DNA from: Anoxybacillus sp050480245
GTDB taxonomy: Bacteria > Bacillota > Bacilli > Bacillales > Anoxybacillaceae
Length of the DNA stretch: 41,992 nucleotides
Assembly: GCA_050480245.1 (NCBI GenBank)
Contig: JBCNEQ010000008.1
Strand: one strand, 5' to 3'
A program made the translations under genes and the position numbers. The first letter of the stretch is position 1, and every line of letters starts with the position of its first letter. The notes beneath the pieces were generated by a model. That model saw only the letters and a program-made list of their open reading frames with translations, did not search any database and was not told the DNA's origin. Of the stretch, positions 16,037 to 23,614 are shown piece after piece.

Positions 16037-16042
16037 GGGTGT
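15956..16042 (+). repeat. 87-bp direct repeat, copy 2
   Basis: Identical to 12899-12985. Recombination between the two copies would remove 3,057 bp holding the IS relics and the ABC cassette and leave one copZ. Confidence 0.9.
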
Positions 16043-16066
16043 CCACACAATGTTGGACACCCTCTT
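16037..16066 (-). terminator. Terminator of the multicopper oxidase gene
   Basis: GGGTGTCCA (16037-16045) pairs with TGGACACCC (16054-16062) around an 8-nt loop. On the minus strand the stem is followed by TTTTCT, and on the plus strand by a C/T-rich run, so it may work in both directions. Confidence 0.8.
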
Positions 16067-16068
16067 TC

Positions 16069-17646
16069 TTATTCCCCTTTATTCGTTGTGTCATTCGGAT
16101 CTGGGGTATAGTCCGATTTGTAATCGGTATATTTTACTTCTGTGACCATTCCGGCTGAAGCATGGTGCAAGTCATGGCAATGGAACATCCAATTTCCCGG
16201 ATTATCCGCTTTAAACGCGACTACATATTCTTCACCCGGTTTTAAATTCAAGGTATCCTTAATCAATGGGGAGCCTGTAATTGGCTTACCATTTTTACTT
16301 AATACTTGGAAGAAATGTCCGTGTAAATGCATAGGATGTAAATCTTTCGGTGAATTGTTCACCAATTTTACTTTTACTAGATCTCCTTTCTTCACATTTA
16401 CGGGTGCTGTTTCAGGATACGTTTTCCCATTAATCGTGTAGACCATGCCATCTTTGCCCATGGCTGTTCCTAAATCCATTGTGTACTCTACATCATATTT
16501 TTGGTCTAATGTAAATTGACCTAATTCATGTTTTCCGTATTTTGTAATATCAACGATACGGAGATCCTCTTTTGCGTTTGCTTTGTCCGTATTGTTTGCC
16601 TGTCCTACGTATTGAATTTTTACTTTCATGCCATCGGTGCCTTTCATATCACCATGGCATTCTAATAACCATTCTCCCGGATTATTCGCTGTAAATTCAA
16701 TATCATAACGTTCACCCGGAGCAATATTTAAAAGTTCATCTTTGATTGGCTGCGGATCTTTTAACGGCTGCCCGTCTGTTGCGACAATTTTAAACTCATG
16801 GCCATGCAGATGAAGCTTGTGAGGCATGTATCCTGCGTTTACAAGGCGAAGCCGCACCTTTTCGCCTTTCTTCACTTTTAAAGGTTTGACAGCGGAACCG
16901 CTTTTCCCGTTAATCGTGAAAATATCATACATACTCATATCATGGCCCATGCTGCTCATATCCATATGTTGGTCATCAGAGCTATTTCCATGTCCCATAT
17001 TACTATGATCCATACCACTCATATCCATATTTCCTTCATCCGGATTGCTCATCCATTCATCTAACACAAGTGTATAATCTCGATCTACTTTTTCCTCATT
17101 CTTAGGCTCTACAATTAATGTACCGTATAATCCCTTGTCCACTTGTTTCGCGCTTTCTTGATGGGAATGATAAAAATACGTTCCCGGTACAGTAGCTGTA
17201 AATTCATACGTAAAGGTTTCCCCCGGTTTAATTGCGTTCATCGTGACACCCGGAACTCCATCTTGACTATTCGGAACAGGGTAGCCGTGCCAATGAATGG
17301 TCGTCGGTTCCGGTAATTCATTTTTAAAATTGATTTTCACTCTGTCCCCTTGTTTAATACGGATTTGTGCACCGGGAACAGATCCATTGTACGTGTAGAC
17401 CGGAAGTTTTACTTTATCATTTATTTGTAATAATGCTTCCTTAGCAGTAAGGTTAATCTCTTTCCCAGATAATACTTCTGTATTGGTTGCCAAAGGTAAT
17501 TGCTGCTTACTGGATTCATTAGAAGTATTTTCTTTTTTTGTATTCATGTTGGACATGTCGTGTCCTTGCATCGAAGAATTATTTGAGCAAGCTGCACCAA
17601 TCGCAACAACTCCTGCCAAAACAGTTCCTAACAATAATTTCTTCAT
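16069..17646 (-). CDS. Multicopper oxidase lipoprotein
   Basis: A 525-residue secreted oxidase. A signal peptide ends in the lipobox AIGAAC, so Cys20 should be lipidated. Three cupredoxin domains carry all four copper-ligand motifs: HWHG (118-121), HSH (160-162), HPMHLHGHFF (C-terminal third) and HCHDLHHASAGM with the type-1 Cys, near residue 500. A Met/His/Asp-rich insertion around residues 205-245 (repeats like MDMSGMDHSNM) is typical of Cu(I)-oxidising enzymes of the CueO/CopA type. It probably oxidises Cu(I) outside the membrane. It is under site E and ends at a strong terminator, so it is a single-gene unit. Confidence 0.92.
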   Translation of the reverse strand: MKKLLLGTVLAGVVAIGAACSNNSSMQGHDMSNMNTKKENTSNESSKQQLPLATNTEVLSGKEINLTAKEALLQINDKVKLPVYTYNGSVPGAQIRIKQGDRVKINFKNELPEPTTIHWHGYPVPNSQDGVPGVTMNAIKPGETFTYEFTATVPGTYFYHSHQESAKQVDKGLYGTLIVEPKNEEKVDRDYTLVLDEWMSNPDEGNMDMSGMDHSNMGHGNSSDDQHMDMSSMGHDMSMYDIFTINGKSGSAVKPLKVKKGEKVRLRLVNAGYMPHKLHLHGHEFKIVATDGQPLKDPQPIKDELLNIAPGERYDIEFTANNPGEWLLECHGDMKGTDGMKVKIQYVGQANNTDKANAKEDLRIVDITKYGKHELGQFTLDQKYDVEYTMDLGTAMGKDGMVYTINGKTYPETAPVNVKKGDLVKVKLVNNSPKDLHPMHLHGHFFQVLSKNGKPITGSPLIKDTLNLKPGEEYVVAFKADNPGNWMFHCHDLHHASAGMVTEVKYTDYKSDYTPDPNDTTNKGE

Positions 17647-17689
17647 CGCTTTCCCTCCATAAACTTGTGATGTAAGTCATAGTAACATC

Positions 17690-17724
17690 ATCATAAAGAA
17701 TAAATGTGCGAAATTTATGGAGAA
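17690..17724 (-). promoter_or_regulatory. Tandem repeat operator and -10, multicopper oxidase (site E)
   Basis: On the minus strand TTCTCCATAAA (17724-17714) and TTTCGCACATT (17713-17703) are tandem 11-mers. Seven bp later TATGAT (17695-17690) is the -10. The leader would be about 37 nt to the ATG at 17646. The geometry is identical to the other sites. Confidence 0.7.
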
Positions 17725-17775
17725 AAATTATATTTTTTTCACACGAAGTAGTTCGAAGATTAAATTATTGTTTGA

Positions 17776-17830
17776 CATAAAAAAGATAAGCCACTACCTA
17801 TAACCGGTTAATTGCGGTTATAGGTAATAG
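17776..17830 (-). terminator. Terminator overlapping the C39 peptidase 3' end
   Basis: Read on the minus strand, CTATTACCTATAACCG pairs with CGGTTATAGGTAGTGG around CAATTAA, followed by TTATCTTTTTT. The left arm encodes the last residues of the peptidase (AITYNRN), and the stop codon lies in the loop. Confidence 0.8.
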
Positions 17831-18680
17831 CTTGTTTGCCCATTTGTATCCAAGCTTGAATAAATTCAAACTTAGGTGCTTTTTTATTTTTCGTACCTGT
17901 CAATGGGTCATTAAAATAAATATATTTCTCATCATATCCGGTGATTAACACGGAATGCTCCCGGTATGTTATTTTTATAGGGCCTTGCGGGGTCTGCCAT
18001 TCAATAAATTCAGACGGAGGAAGTATACGAAAGGTTGTGTTGGTAATAACCCAAACTGGGGTACCTTCAGACAAATACTTATATATTTCTTCAAATGATT
18101 GTCCTGTTAAATCAACGATTTGGTTTGGTAAATAAATCTCGGCTAATTCTTTTATAGGTTTATGATAGACACCGTATCCCGGTTTCTTTATTGTATACAT
18201 GTCACCAACAAATCCTTCATTTGGATGTCCATAAAATACTTTTCCATTATGTATTCGATAAGGGGTTGGATTTTTCTTTATTTGCTTCGCTAGTGTCATC
18301 TTGTCTACATTGATTCCCGCGTGATTCAAAAGCATTGCCAGACTTGTTACCTCGCACCCCCTTGGTAGTTCTGGAAGTTGCGAGAAAAGGGGGGCATCAA
18401 TGAGAGCTGATTTAACCGAAACTTGTTCTTTTGAATGTCTAGATGACGGATTTGTCTCTTCAACTTTATTTTTATATGATGTTTTCTGTACTAGATTTTT
18501 TATAGCATCGACCATGTTTTCAGAATTTACATAATGGACAAACAGAGTTAGAAGCAATAAGAAAAAAGCGATATAGGATCCTATTGCTAGTTTATATAAC
18601 TTCTCATTGGTTGGCTTTCGCAAAAGAAAAATAGAAAGTGAAACAATCATAAAATCTAAAAAAAATATAATCCCTAACAT
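17808..18680 (-). CDS. C39-family (YvpB-like) membrane-anchored cysteine peptidase
   Basis: About 290 residues: two N-terminal transmembrane segments (about residues 1-20 and 30-52), a linker of about 40, then a papain-like C39_2 domain. Catalytic Cys109 lies in LPRGCEVTS, His242 in REHSVLITGYD, with an Asn/Asp in YFNDPLTG. The domain should face outside the membrane; the substrate is unknown. Start choice: the first ATG of the frame (18707) would leave a leader of only about 3 nt after the predicted promoter, whereas the ATG at 18680 has AAAGAGG 11 nt upstream and a leader of about 30 nt. Divergent from asnB. Confidence 0.8.
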   Translation of the reverse strand: MLGIIFFLDFMIVSLSIFLLRKPTNEKLYKLAIGSYIAFFLLLLTLFVHYVNSENMVDAIKNLVQKTSYKNKVEETNPSSRHSKEQVSVKSALIDAPLFSQLPELPRGCEVTSLAMLLNHAGINVDKMTLAKQIKKNPTPYRIHNGKVFYGHPNEGFVGDMYTIKKPGYGVYHKPIKELAEIYLPNQIVDLTGQSFEEIYKYLSEGTPVWVITNTTFRILPPSEFIEWQTPQGPIKITYREHSVLITGYDEKYIYFNDPLTGTKNKKAPKFEFIQAWIQMGKQAITYNRN

Positions 18681-18716
18681 GGCAGCTGCAACCTCTTTGT
18701 TAAACATGCTGTTTTT

Positions 18717-18751
18717 ATATTATCGACTAAATTTGCAGAAACAATGGAGAT
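18717..18751 (-). promoter_or_regulatory. Tandem repeat operator and -10, C39 peptidase (site F)
   Basis: On the minus strand ATCTCCATTGT (18751-18741) and TTCTGCAAATT (18740-18730) are followed after 7 bp by TAATAT (18722-18717). The second repeat is identical to that of site B. It sits back to back with site D, 35 bp away, so one intergenic region would control peptidase and asnB. Confidence 0.7.
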
Positions 18752-18786
18752 GATTCTTATCATGTAATTATGTAACAATCTTAAAA

Positions 18787-18821
18787 GAATCCATAATTTC
18801 TCCACATTTTATTGTTTTAAT
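18787..18821 (+). promoter_or_regulatory. Tandem repeat operator and -10, asnB leader (site D)
   Basis: GAATCCATAAT (18787-18797) and TTCTCCACATT (18798-18808) are followed after 7 bp by TTTAAT (18816-18821). The second repeat is identical to that of site A. The predicted leader to asnB is long (about 166 nt) and contains an unused AGGAGG at about 18858-18863 with no ATG, GTG or TTG at proper distance. The promoter may originally have served another gene. Confidence 0.62.
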
Positions 18822-18993
18822 ATGTTAGAGGGATGAAAATATCGCAAGCAGGTTTCAGGAGGAATAATTTATATTAAAAGTTCATTTACAGGAACCTATA
18901 GTTTATTAAGTTTTAAAATATAATATTTTGCTAGCTCAAACCTTGATACAATTTATAAAATTAAATTTGATAAAGTGGGGGAATAACAACGTA

Positions 18994-20892
18994 ATGTGCG
19001 GTTTTATTGGTTGCATTCATGATCGTCCAAGAATCATCGATGAAAGATGGAAAGAAACGTTTCAAGATATGAATAATATCATTACTCATCGCGGTCCTGA
19101 CGATGATGGTTATTTTTTTGATGAATACGTGAATTTTGGATTTCGACGCTTGAGTATTATTGATCTTGAGGCAGGGCATCAGCCATTGTCCTATGAAAAT
19201 GAGCGATATTGGATCATATTTAATGGGGAAATCTACAACTATGTGGAATTGCGAGAAGAATTGCTTGCAAAGGGATATAGATTTACTACTCATTCCGATA
19301 CCGAAGTCATTATTGCTCTTTATAGTGCTGAAAAAGAAAAAGCTGTAGAAAAGCTTCGAGGTATGTTTGCTTTCGTCATCTGGGACAAACAAGAGAGAAC
19401 GATTTTTGCGGCACGTGACCCGTTTGGCATAAAACCATTTTTCTATATGGAACAGGGCGACCGTACGTTTTTTGCTTCCGAGAAGAAAAGTATTTTGCTA
19501 GCTCTTAAAAATGATTTATTAGACTATGATTCACTGCAGCATTATTTAACATTCCAATATGTACCTGAACCAATGACGATGTCTGTTGGTATTAAAAAGT
19601 TAGAACCGGGTCATTATATTAAGAAAAAAATCGGTGAAGAATTAACCATTCATCGCTATTGGAAAGCCAAATTCCAACCTATCATCAAATCAGAAGATGA
19701 ACTTGTCAAAGAAATTCGCAACGCGCTGTTCGATTCCGTGCAAGTGCATATGCGCAGCGATGTGCCGGTAGGTTCGTTTTTATCAGGAGGAATTGATTCA
19801 TCCTTCATTGCAGCAATTGCTAAACAATTCAATCCTAATATCAAGACATTTTCTGTCGGCTTTGAGCGGGAAGGCTTCAGTGAAATTGATGTGGCAAAAG
19901 AAACAGCGGAAAAGCTGGGCGTTGAGAATATTAGCTATGTCATTTCACCAGAGGAATATATGGCGGAATTACCGAAAGTTATGTGGCATATGGATGATCC
20001 ACTTGCCGATCCTGCGGCAGTACCGCTTTATTTTGTTGCCCGGGAAGCAAGAAAGCATGTAACGGTCGTTCTTTCCGGTGAGGGAGCTGACGAGTTATTT
20101 GGCGGTTACAACATTTATCGTGAGCCACAGTCATTGGAACTTTTTGAGCGAATGCCAAGTACGGTTAAATCAGCTTTGAGAGTGATTGCAGGGCTACTCC
20201 CGGAAGGAATAAAAGGAAAAAGCTTTATTGAGCGCGGTACAACACCAATGGAAGAACGATATATCGGCAATGCGAAAATGTATAGCGAGACAGAAAAACA
20301 AGAACTGCTAAAAGGATATAAGAGGGGATTAGAATATACATATATTACAGCTCCTTTTTATAGAGAAACAACTCATTATCCTCCTGTAAACCGGATGCAA
20401 TATATTGATATTCATACATGGCTGCGAGGCGATATTTTATTAAAAGCGGACAAAATGACGATGGCCCATTCATTAGAGTTAAGGGTTCCATTTTTAGATA
20501 AAAAGGTATTTGAAGTAGCCGCCAAAATTGCTCCGGAAATGAAAACGACAAACAAAACGACGAAATATATTCTACGAAAAGCAGCAAAAGGAATTGTTCC
20601 AGATCATGTTTTAAATCGCAAAAAATTAGGATTTCCGGTGCCAATTCGTTATTGGTTAAAAAATGAAATGCATGATTGGGCGAAAAACATTATAAAAGAA
20701 AGCGTAACCGATCATTTATTTAATAAAGATGTATTGTATCGTTTACTAGACGAACATTGCAAAAATAAAGCAGACCATAGCCGGAAAATCTGGACCGTCC
20801 TTGCTTTTATGATTTGGCATCAAGTATACATGGAAAAGAAATACGATTTTACAAATATATATAGAAAAGACAAGCTGTTGCTATTAATCTAA
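18994..20892 (+). CDS. asnB: Asparagine synthase (glutamine-hydrolysing), AsnB type
   Basis: A 632-residue enzyme, the same length as B. subtilis AsnB and alike along its length. The start must be 18994, giving Met-Cys so that Cys2 becomes the glutaminase nucleophile; the frame open from 18928 is an artefact. The N-terminal class-II amidotransferase domain has HRGPDDDGYF and FNGEIYNY. The synthetase domain has the ATP loop SGGIDSS (264-270) and SGEGADELFGGYN. It transfers glutamine ammonia to a carboxylate; B. subtilis AsnB has been linked to amidating meso-diaminopimelate in peptidoglycan. Placement beside a cell-surface peptidase and under site D would fit that role, which is inference. Confidence 0.92.
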   Translation: MCGFIGCIHDRPRIIDERWKETFQDMNNIITHRGPDDDGYFFDEYVNFGFRRLSIIDLEAGHQPLSYENERYWIIFNGEIYNYVELREELLAKGYRFTTHSDTEVIIALYSAEKEKAVEKLRGMFAFVIWDKQERTIFAARDPFGIKPFFYMEQGDRTFFASEKKSILLALKNDLLDYDSLQHYLTFQYVPEPMTMSVGIKKLEPGHYIKKKIGEELTIHRYWKAKFQPIIKSEDELVKEIRNALFDSVQVHMRSDVPVGSFLSGGIDSSFIAAIAKQFNPNIKTFSVGFEREGFSEIDVAKETAEKLGVENISYVISPEEYMAELPKVMWHMDDPLADPAAVPLYFVAREARKHVTVVLSGEGADELFGGYNIYREPQSLELFERMPSTVKSALRVIAGLLPEGIKGKSFIERGTTPMEERYIGNAKMYSETEKQELLKGYKRGLEYTYITAPFYRETTHYPPVNRMQYIDIHTWLRGDILLKADKMTMAHSLELRVPFLDKKVFEVAAKIAPEMKTTNKTTKYILRKAAKGIVPDHVLNRKKLGFPVPIRYWLKNEMHDWAKNIIKESVTDHLFNKDVLYRLLDEHCKNKADHSRKIWTVLAFMIWHQVYMEKKYDFTNIYRKDKLLLLI

Positions 20893-20919
20893 TTTGATTA
20901 ATTTGTGATTTCCTGTCTT

Positions 20920-21035
20920 CTTATTTGCACCCAAGCTTCTAAAATTCAGCTTTTGGGTGCTCTTTTATTTTTCGTACCTGTCAACGGATTATTAAAATAA
21001 ATATGTTAATCATCATCCCATCAAGGAATTACAAG
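20920..21035 (-). pseudogene. 3' fragment of a second C39-family peptidase gene
   Basis: The minus strand aligns with the 3' end of the C39 peptidase at 17808-18680. IYFNNPLTGTKNKRAPK corresponds to IYFNDPLTGTKNKKAPK, then a stop interrupts, then LEAWVQI corresponds to IQAWIQM. It has in-frame stops and no upstream domain. It points to an old duplication of the peptidase on both sides of asnB, of which only this tail is left. The rest of the gap to the IS256 end holds nothing recognisable. Confidence 0.75.
20927..20971 (+). terminator. Hairpin acting as asnB terminator
   Basis: GCACCCAAGCT (20928-20938) pairs imperfectly with AGCTTTTGGGTGC (20949-20961), followed by TCTTTTATTTTT. It lies within a relic of a C39 peptidase gene, so it may have arisen by mutation of coding sequence. 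Confidence 0.6.
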
Positions 21036-21116
21036 ATCAGATTATTACATGCAATCAATGAATAATTAATAAATGAGTGATGAACCGTCAACTTAATAGG
21101 TTGGCGGTATTTCTAA

Positions 21117-21430
21117 GATGATGTATAAAATTTTGTGTAAAGCATTTTACTAGACCAAAAGAAAAAAGGTAGGGTATTCTCGGATTGAACGAAAAACATT
21201 CCAGAGAAAGGAGAACCCTACCTATGTCTGAAAGTATATCGAATATCGACTGGGCAAATCAACTGGAAAATGCCATTCGTCAGTTTGTGAAAGAAAAATT
21301 AGAACTGATTATGCGGGAAGAAATTAAAAATTTCCTCGAAATCGAACAAGCGGACACATCCAATATGAGAAAACGGCTACTATCAACGAAATCTAGATAC
21401 ATGCACTTTAAAACGATGACTTCTGTATGA
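21117..21430 (+). pseudogene. IS256-family element, left end and transposase N-terminus only
   Basis: An IS256-type end (GATGATGTATAAAATTTTGT..., from 21117) precedes a transposase start at 21224 with GAAAGGAGAA upstream. The first 46 or so residues are typical of the family (MSESISNIDWANQLENAIR, then MREEIKNFLEIEQ). After NMR, an extra A in a run of four (about 21368-21371) shifts the frame; the original frame can be followed for NGYYQRNLDT before homology stops near 21400. The catalytic DDE part is gone. The element abuts an IS630 relic. Confidence 0.8.
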
Positions 21431-22575
21431 ACACCTTTTTTCATGGCTATACTGCTCCTAAATATTTCTATACAAAAGGAGCGGAATTGGCATGAAACGT
21501 TTGAAAATCACAAATGATCACGGTTGGACGCCTCGAACCCTTCGAAAACAAGAACGGAAAATCAAAGATGCTTCTCTTCGTGTTCGGGTGACCGCTGTTC
21601 GTCTTGTCATGGAAGGTCACCTCGGTAAAGATGTGGCCAAAATGGTCAATCTGTGCCGTCAATCGGTTGCCCTCTACGTTGCGCGATTTAATCAAGGTGG
21701 GCTCGATCATCTACTCGATCGTCGGTTGCCGCCTGGTCGTGTGCCATTTCTTACGGAAGAACAACAACAAGAAATCAGACAACTCGTGTTAACTACTACA
21801 CCTGTGGATGCTGGCTGGGGCATCGCTTCATCATGGAATACGCGCATTTTACAATCTTACATCCAACATACCTATGGCGTTTCGATGTCACGTGAAGGCA
21901 TTCGTAAGTTGTTGCATCGTTTGCGTTTGTCATGGACACGCCCGACTTACAAGCCGTCCGACTTACAAGCTGGTCAAAGGAGACGCCAAGCGTCAAGCTG
22001 CCTTTCAAAAAGAACTTGAATTTATAAAAAAAAACTAATTACCGAGAATGTCACGCTGTTTTATGTGGATGAGACACATGTTCGTGCTTATCAAGCGCTA
22101 CGTACGACATGGGCAGAAGTAGGGAATCAGAAACAAGTGCCAAGCTACGGTCACCATGCCCACGTTTCTATTTTTGGCGCCGTCGATGTTCAACAAGGCG
22201 ATGTGGTGTTTCATCGTGCATCATCCGCCAATGCCGAAACGTTCCTCGACTTTTTGCGCCGATTGAAAGAGAAATATACGGACCGATTCCTCGTGCTTGT
22301 GTTGGACAACGCACGCATTCATCATGCCAAGATGGTACAAGCCTTTCTTGATGGCGAGGAAGGTGCTGCTTTTCATTTCATCTTTTTGCCACCGTATTCT
22401 CCACAGTTGAACCCGATTGAACGGTTATGGAAGTGGTTGAAAGATGAGGTGATTGCCAACGTTTTTCACAAGGATCAAAACGACATTGCCCAATCCATTA
22501 CTCGCTTTGAACAGTACGTCTTACAACATCCAGATGAGGTGTTACGCCGCATGGGGTGTACTGCGTGAACCAGAG
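21430..22575 (+). mobile_element. IS630-family insertion sequence, degenerate
   Basis: An IS630-type transposase split in two frames lies here. The left boundary is near 21425-21490 and cannot be fixed. The right end appears lost, because coding of an unrelated ORF runs on directly from the transposase stop at 22568. No matching terminal inverted repeats were found. Confidence 0.65.
21492..22568 (+). pseudogene. IS630-family transposase, disrupted by a 16-bp duplication
   Basis: The first frame (from 21492) has the paired helix-turn-helix of IS630/Tc1 transposases (RLVMEGHLGKDVAKMV...CRQSVALYVARF) up to SWTRPTYK. A tandem 16-nt duplication of CGACTTACAAGC-CGTC around 21942-21973 then shifts the frame. 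The correct frame resumes with LVKGDAKRQAAFQKELEFIK and meets a stop after nine A residues. A further -1 step there restores the catalytic part: FYVDETHV, VLVLDNARIHH and NPIERLWKWLK, the DDE residues. The A-run may be a normal frameshift site in this family; the duplication is the inactivating lesion. Confidence 0.8.
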
Positions 22576-22851
22576 GTTAAAATTTTAAATTGGATGTATA
22601 TAGATATATATTTAGAAATAAAACGTCAAAAAGGAAATAAGGTTTTAAAGAAAGAAAGATTAGTAAGAGTAGACAGACCACACGAATCTTTTTATTGGAG
22701 ATATTTAGGTGATTTAACATGGACACTAAATCATAAGGTGACATTTACTGATCGTTTACATCATTTCGGGTGGGTTGTAACTTTTTTAGAAAAAGAAAAC
22801 GAAACACAGCTTATATGGAAAGTAAATAAAGTTTCTTATCTTTCTTCATAA
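22569..22851 (+). pseudogene. 3' portion of an unknown gene next to the IS630 relic
   Basis: An open frame, which also runs backward through the transposase as a shadow, encodes about 90 non-transposase residues ending VNKVSYLSS. The part is basic and aromatic-rich (FYWRYLGDLTWTLNH, HHFGWVVTFLEKE) with no recognised motif. No start codon or ribosome site of its own is apparent, so it is probably a gene cut at its 5' end by the IS. It could be a remnant of a toxin or immunity cluster, given the small acidic ORF that follows, but this is a guess. Confidence 0.4.
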
Positions 22852-22945
22852 ACTGTTTAATGCAAAATAAAACTGATAAAAATTAAGCACTAAATTGGAA
22901 ACAAAACAGGTCAGTTTTTCTCAAAAAATATAATTTCACAGACAC

Positions 22946-23053
22946 GGCTTTACATGGAGTGGCGTGCATGGTAGGCTGGTTGCCTCTGCGAATTCCTTTT
23001 GTGCTGCGGCCTTCGCAAAATAATCCATGCACGCAGAGGATCCATGTCAAGCC
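22946..23053. repeat. 108-bp imperfect inverted repeat with alternative pairing
   Basis: GGCTTTACATGGA...GCGTGCATGG (22946-22971) pairs with CCATGCACGC...TCCATGTCAAGCC (23025-23053). Inside the loop CCTCTGCG (22983-22990) is also complementary to CGCAGAGG (23032-23039), so two mutually exclusive folds are possible. It is distinctly GC-richer than its surroundings. It may be a structured RNA, a small mobile element or a recombination site. The remaining sequence of the gap (22852-22945 and 23054-23213) shows nothing else. Confidence 0.6.
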
Positions 23054-23213
23054 TTATAGGGTAAGATAATTTATATTGGTATATGGATTATATTTACTTT
23101 TATGGAACATAGAGTGCTGAACTTTTTCATTGCATTTCGCTTAAATTTTTAGTTGCAGAAAACAATCGTAGTAAACAGGAAAGATATTATCCTGATGAAT
23201 GGAGGCCATGATA

Positions 23214-23537
23214 ATGAACGACTATGAAATACTTTTTCAAAAATATGTAAAAGAATTAAAAGAGGCAATTGAAGAAGAAAAGGAATTTTTAGATCCGAAT
23301 CTTGACAAAGAAAGATATGAATACGAATTAAGTATTAGCGGAGGAGTAATTGCTGTATTTAGGAAATATTGGTTTGAGTGTGACAAGTTAAACGATAATG
23401 AGGAAAATGAATATTATGTAAACCCAAAAGATTTTTGTGTTGATTGGTTGTCAGGTGAACATGAGGAACTATTTAGAATTATTGAAAAAATCCCATATTA
23501 TCCAATAGGAATAGACGAACATGGGAATTATGTTTAA
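23214..23537 (+). CDS. Small acidic hypothetical protein
   Basis: A 107-residue, very acidic cytoplasmic protein (many Glu/Asp, few basic residues after the N-terminus). It starts at 23214, where GGAGG (23201-23205) is 8 nt upstream; in-frame ATGs at 23199 and 23208 are less well placed. No family is recognised. Predicted structure is a helical N-terminus (EILFQKYVKELKEAIEEEKE) and a mixed C-terminus. Size, acidity and position among broken genes are like immunity proteins of polymorphic toxin loci, but no toxin gene is present here. Confidence 0.6.
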   Translation: MNDYEILFQKYVKELKEAIEEEKEFLDPNLDKERYEYELSISGGVIAVFRKYWFECDKLNDNEENEYYVNPKDFCVDWLSGEHEELFRIIEKIPYYPIGIDEHGNYV

Positions 23538-23614
23538 ACAAAACAGCTGTAATATGGGCTATCTCATGATTTATGAGATATATAAGTTGCAATAAAGAAT
23601 TTCCGATTTTTTCG

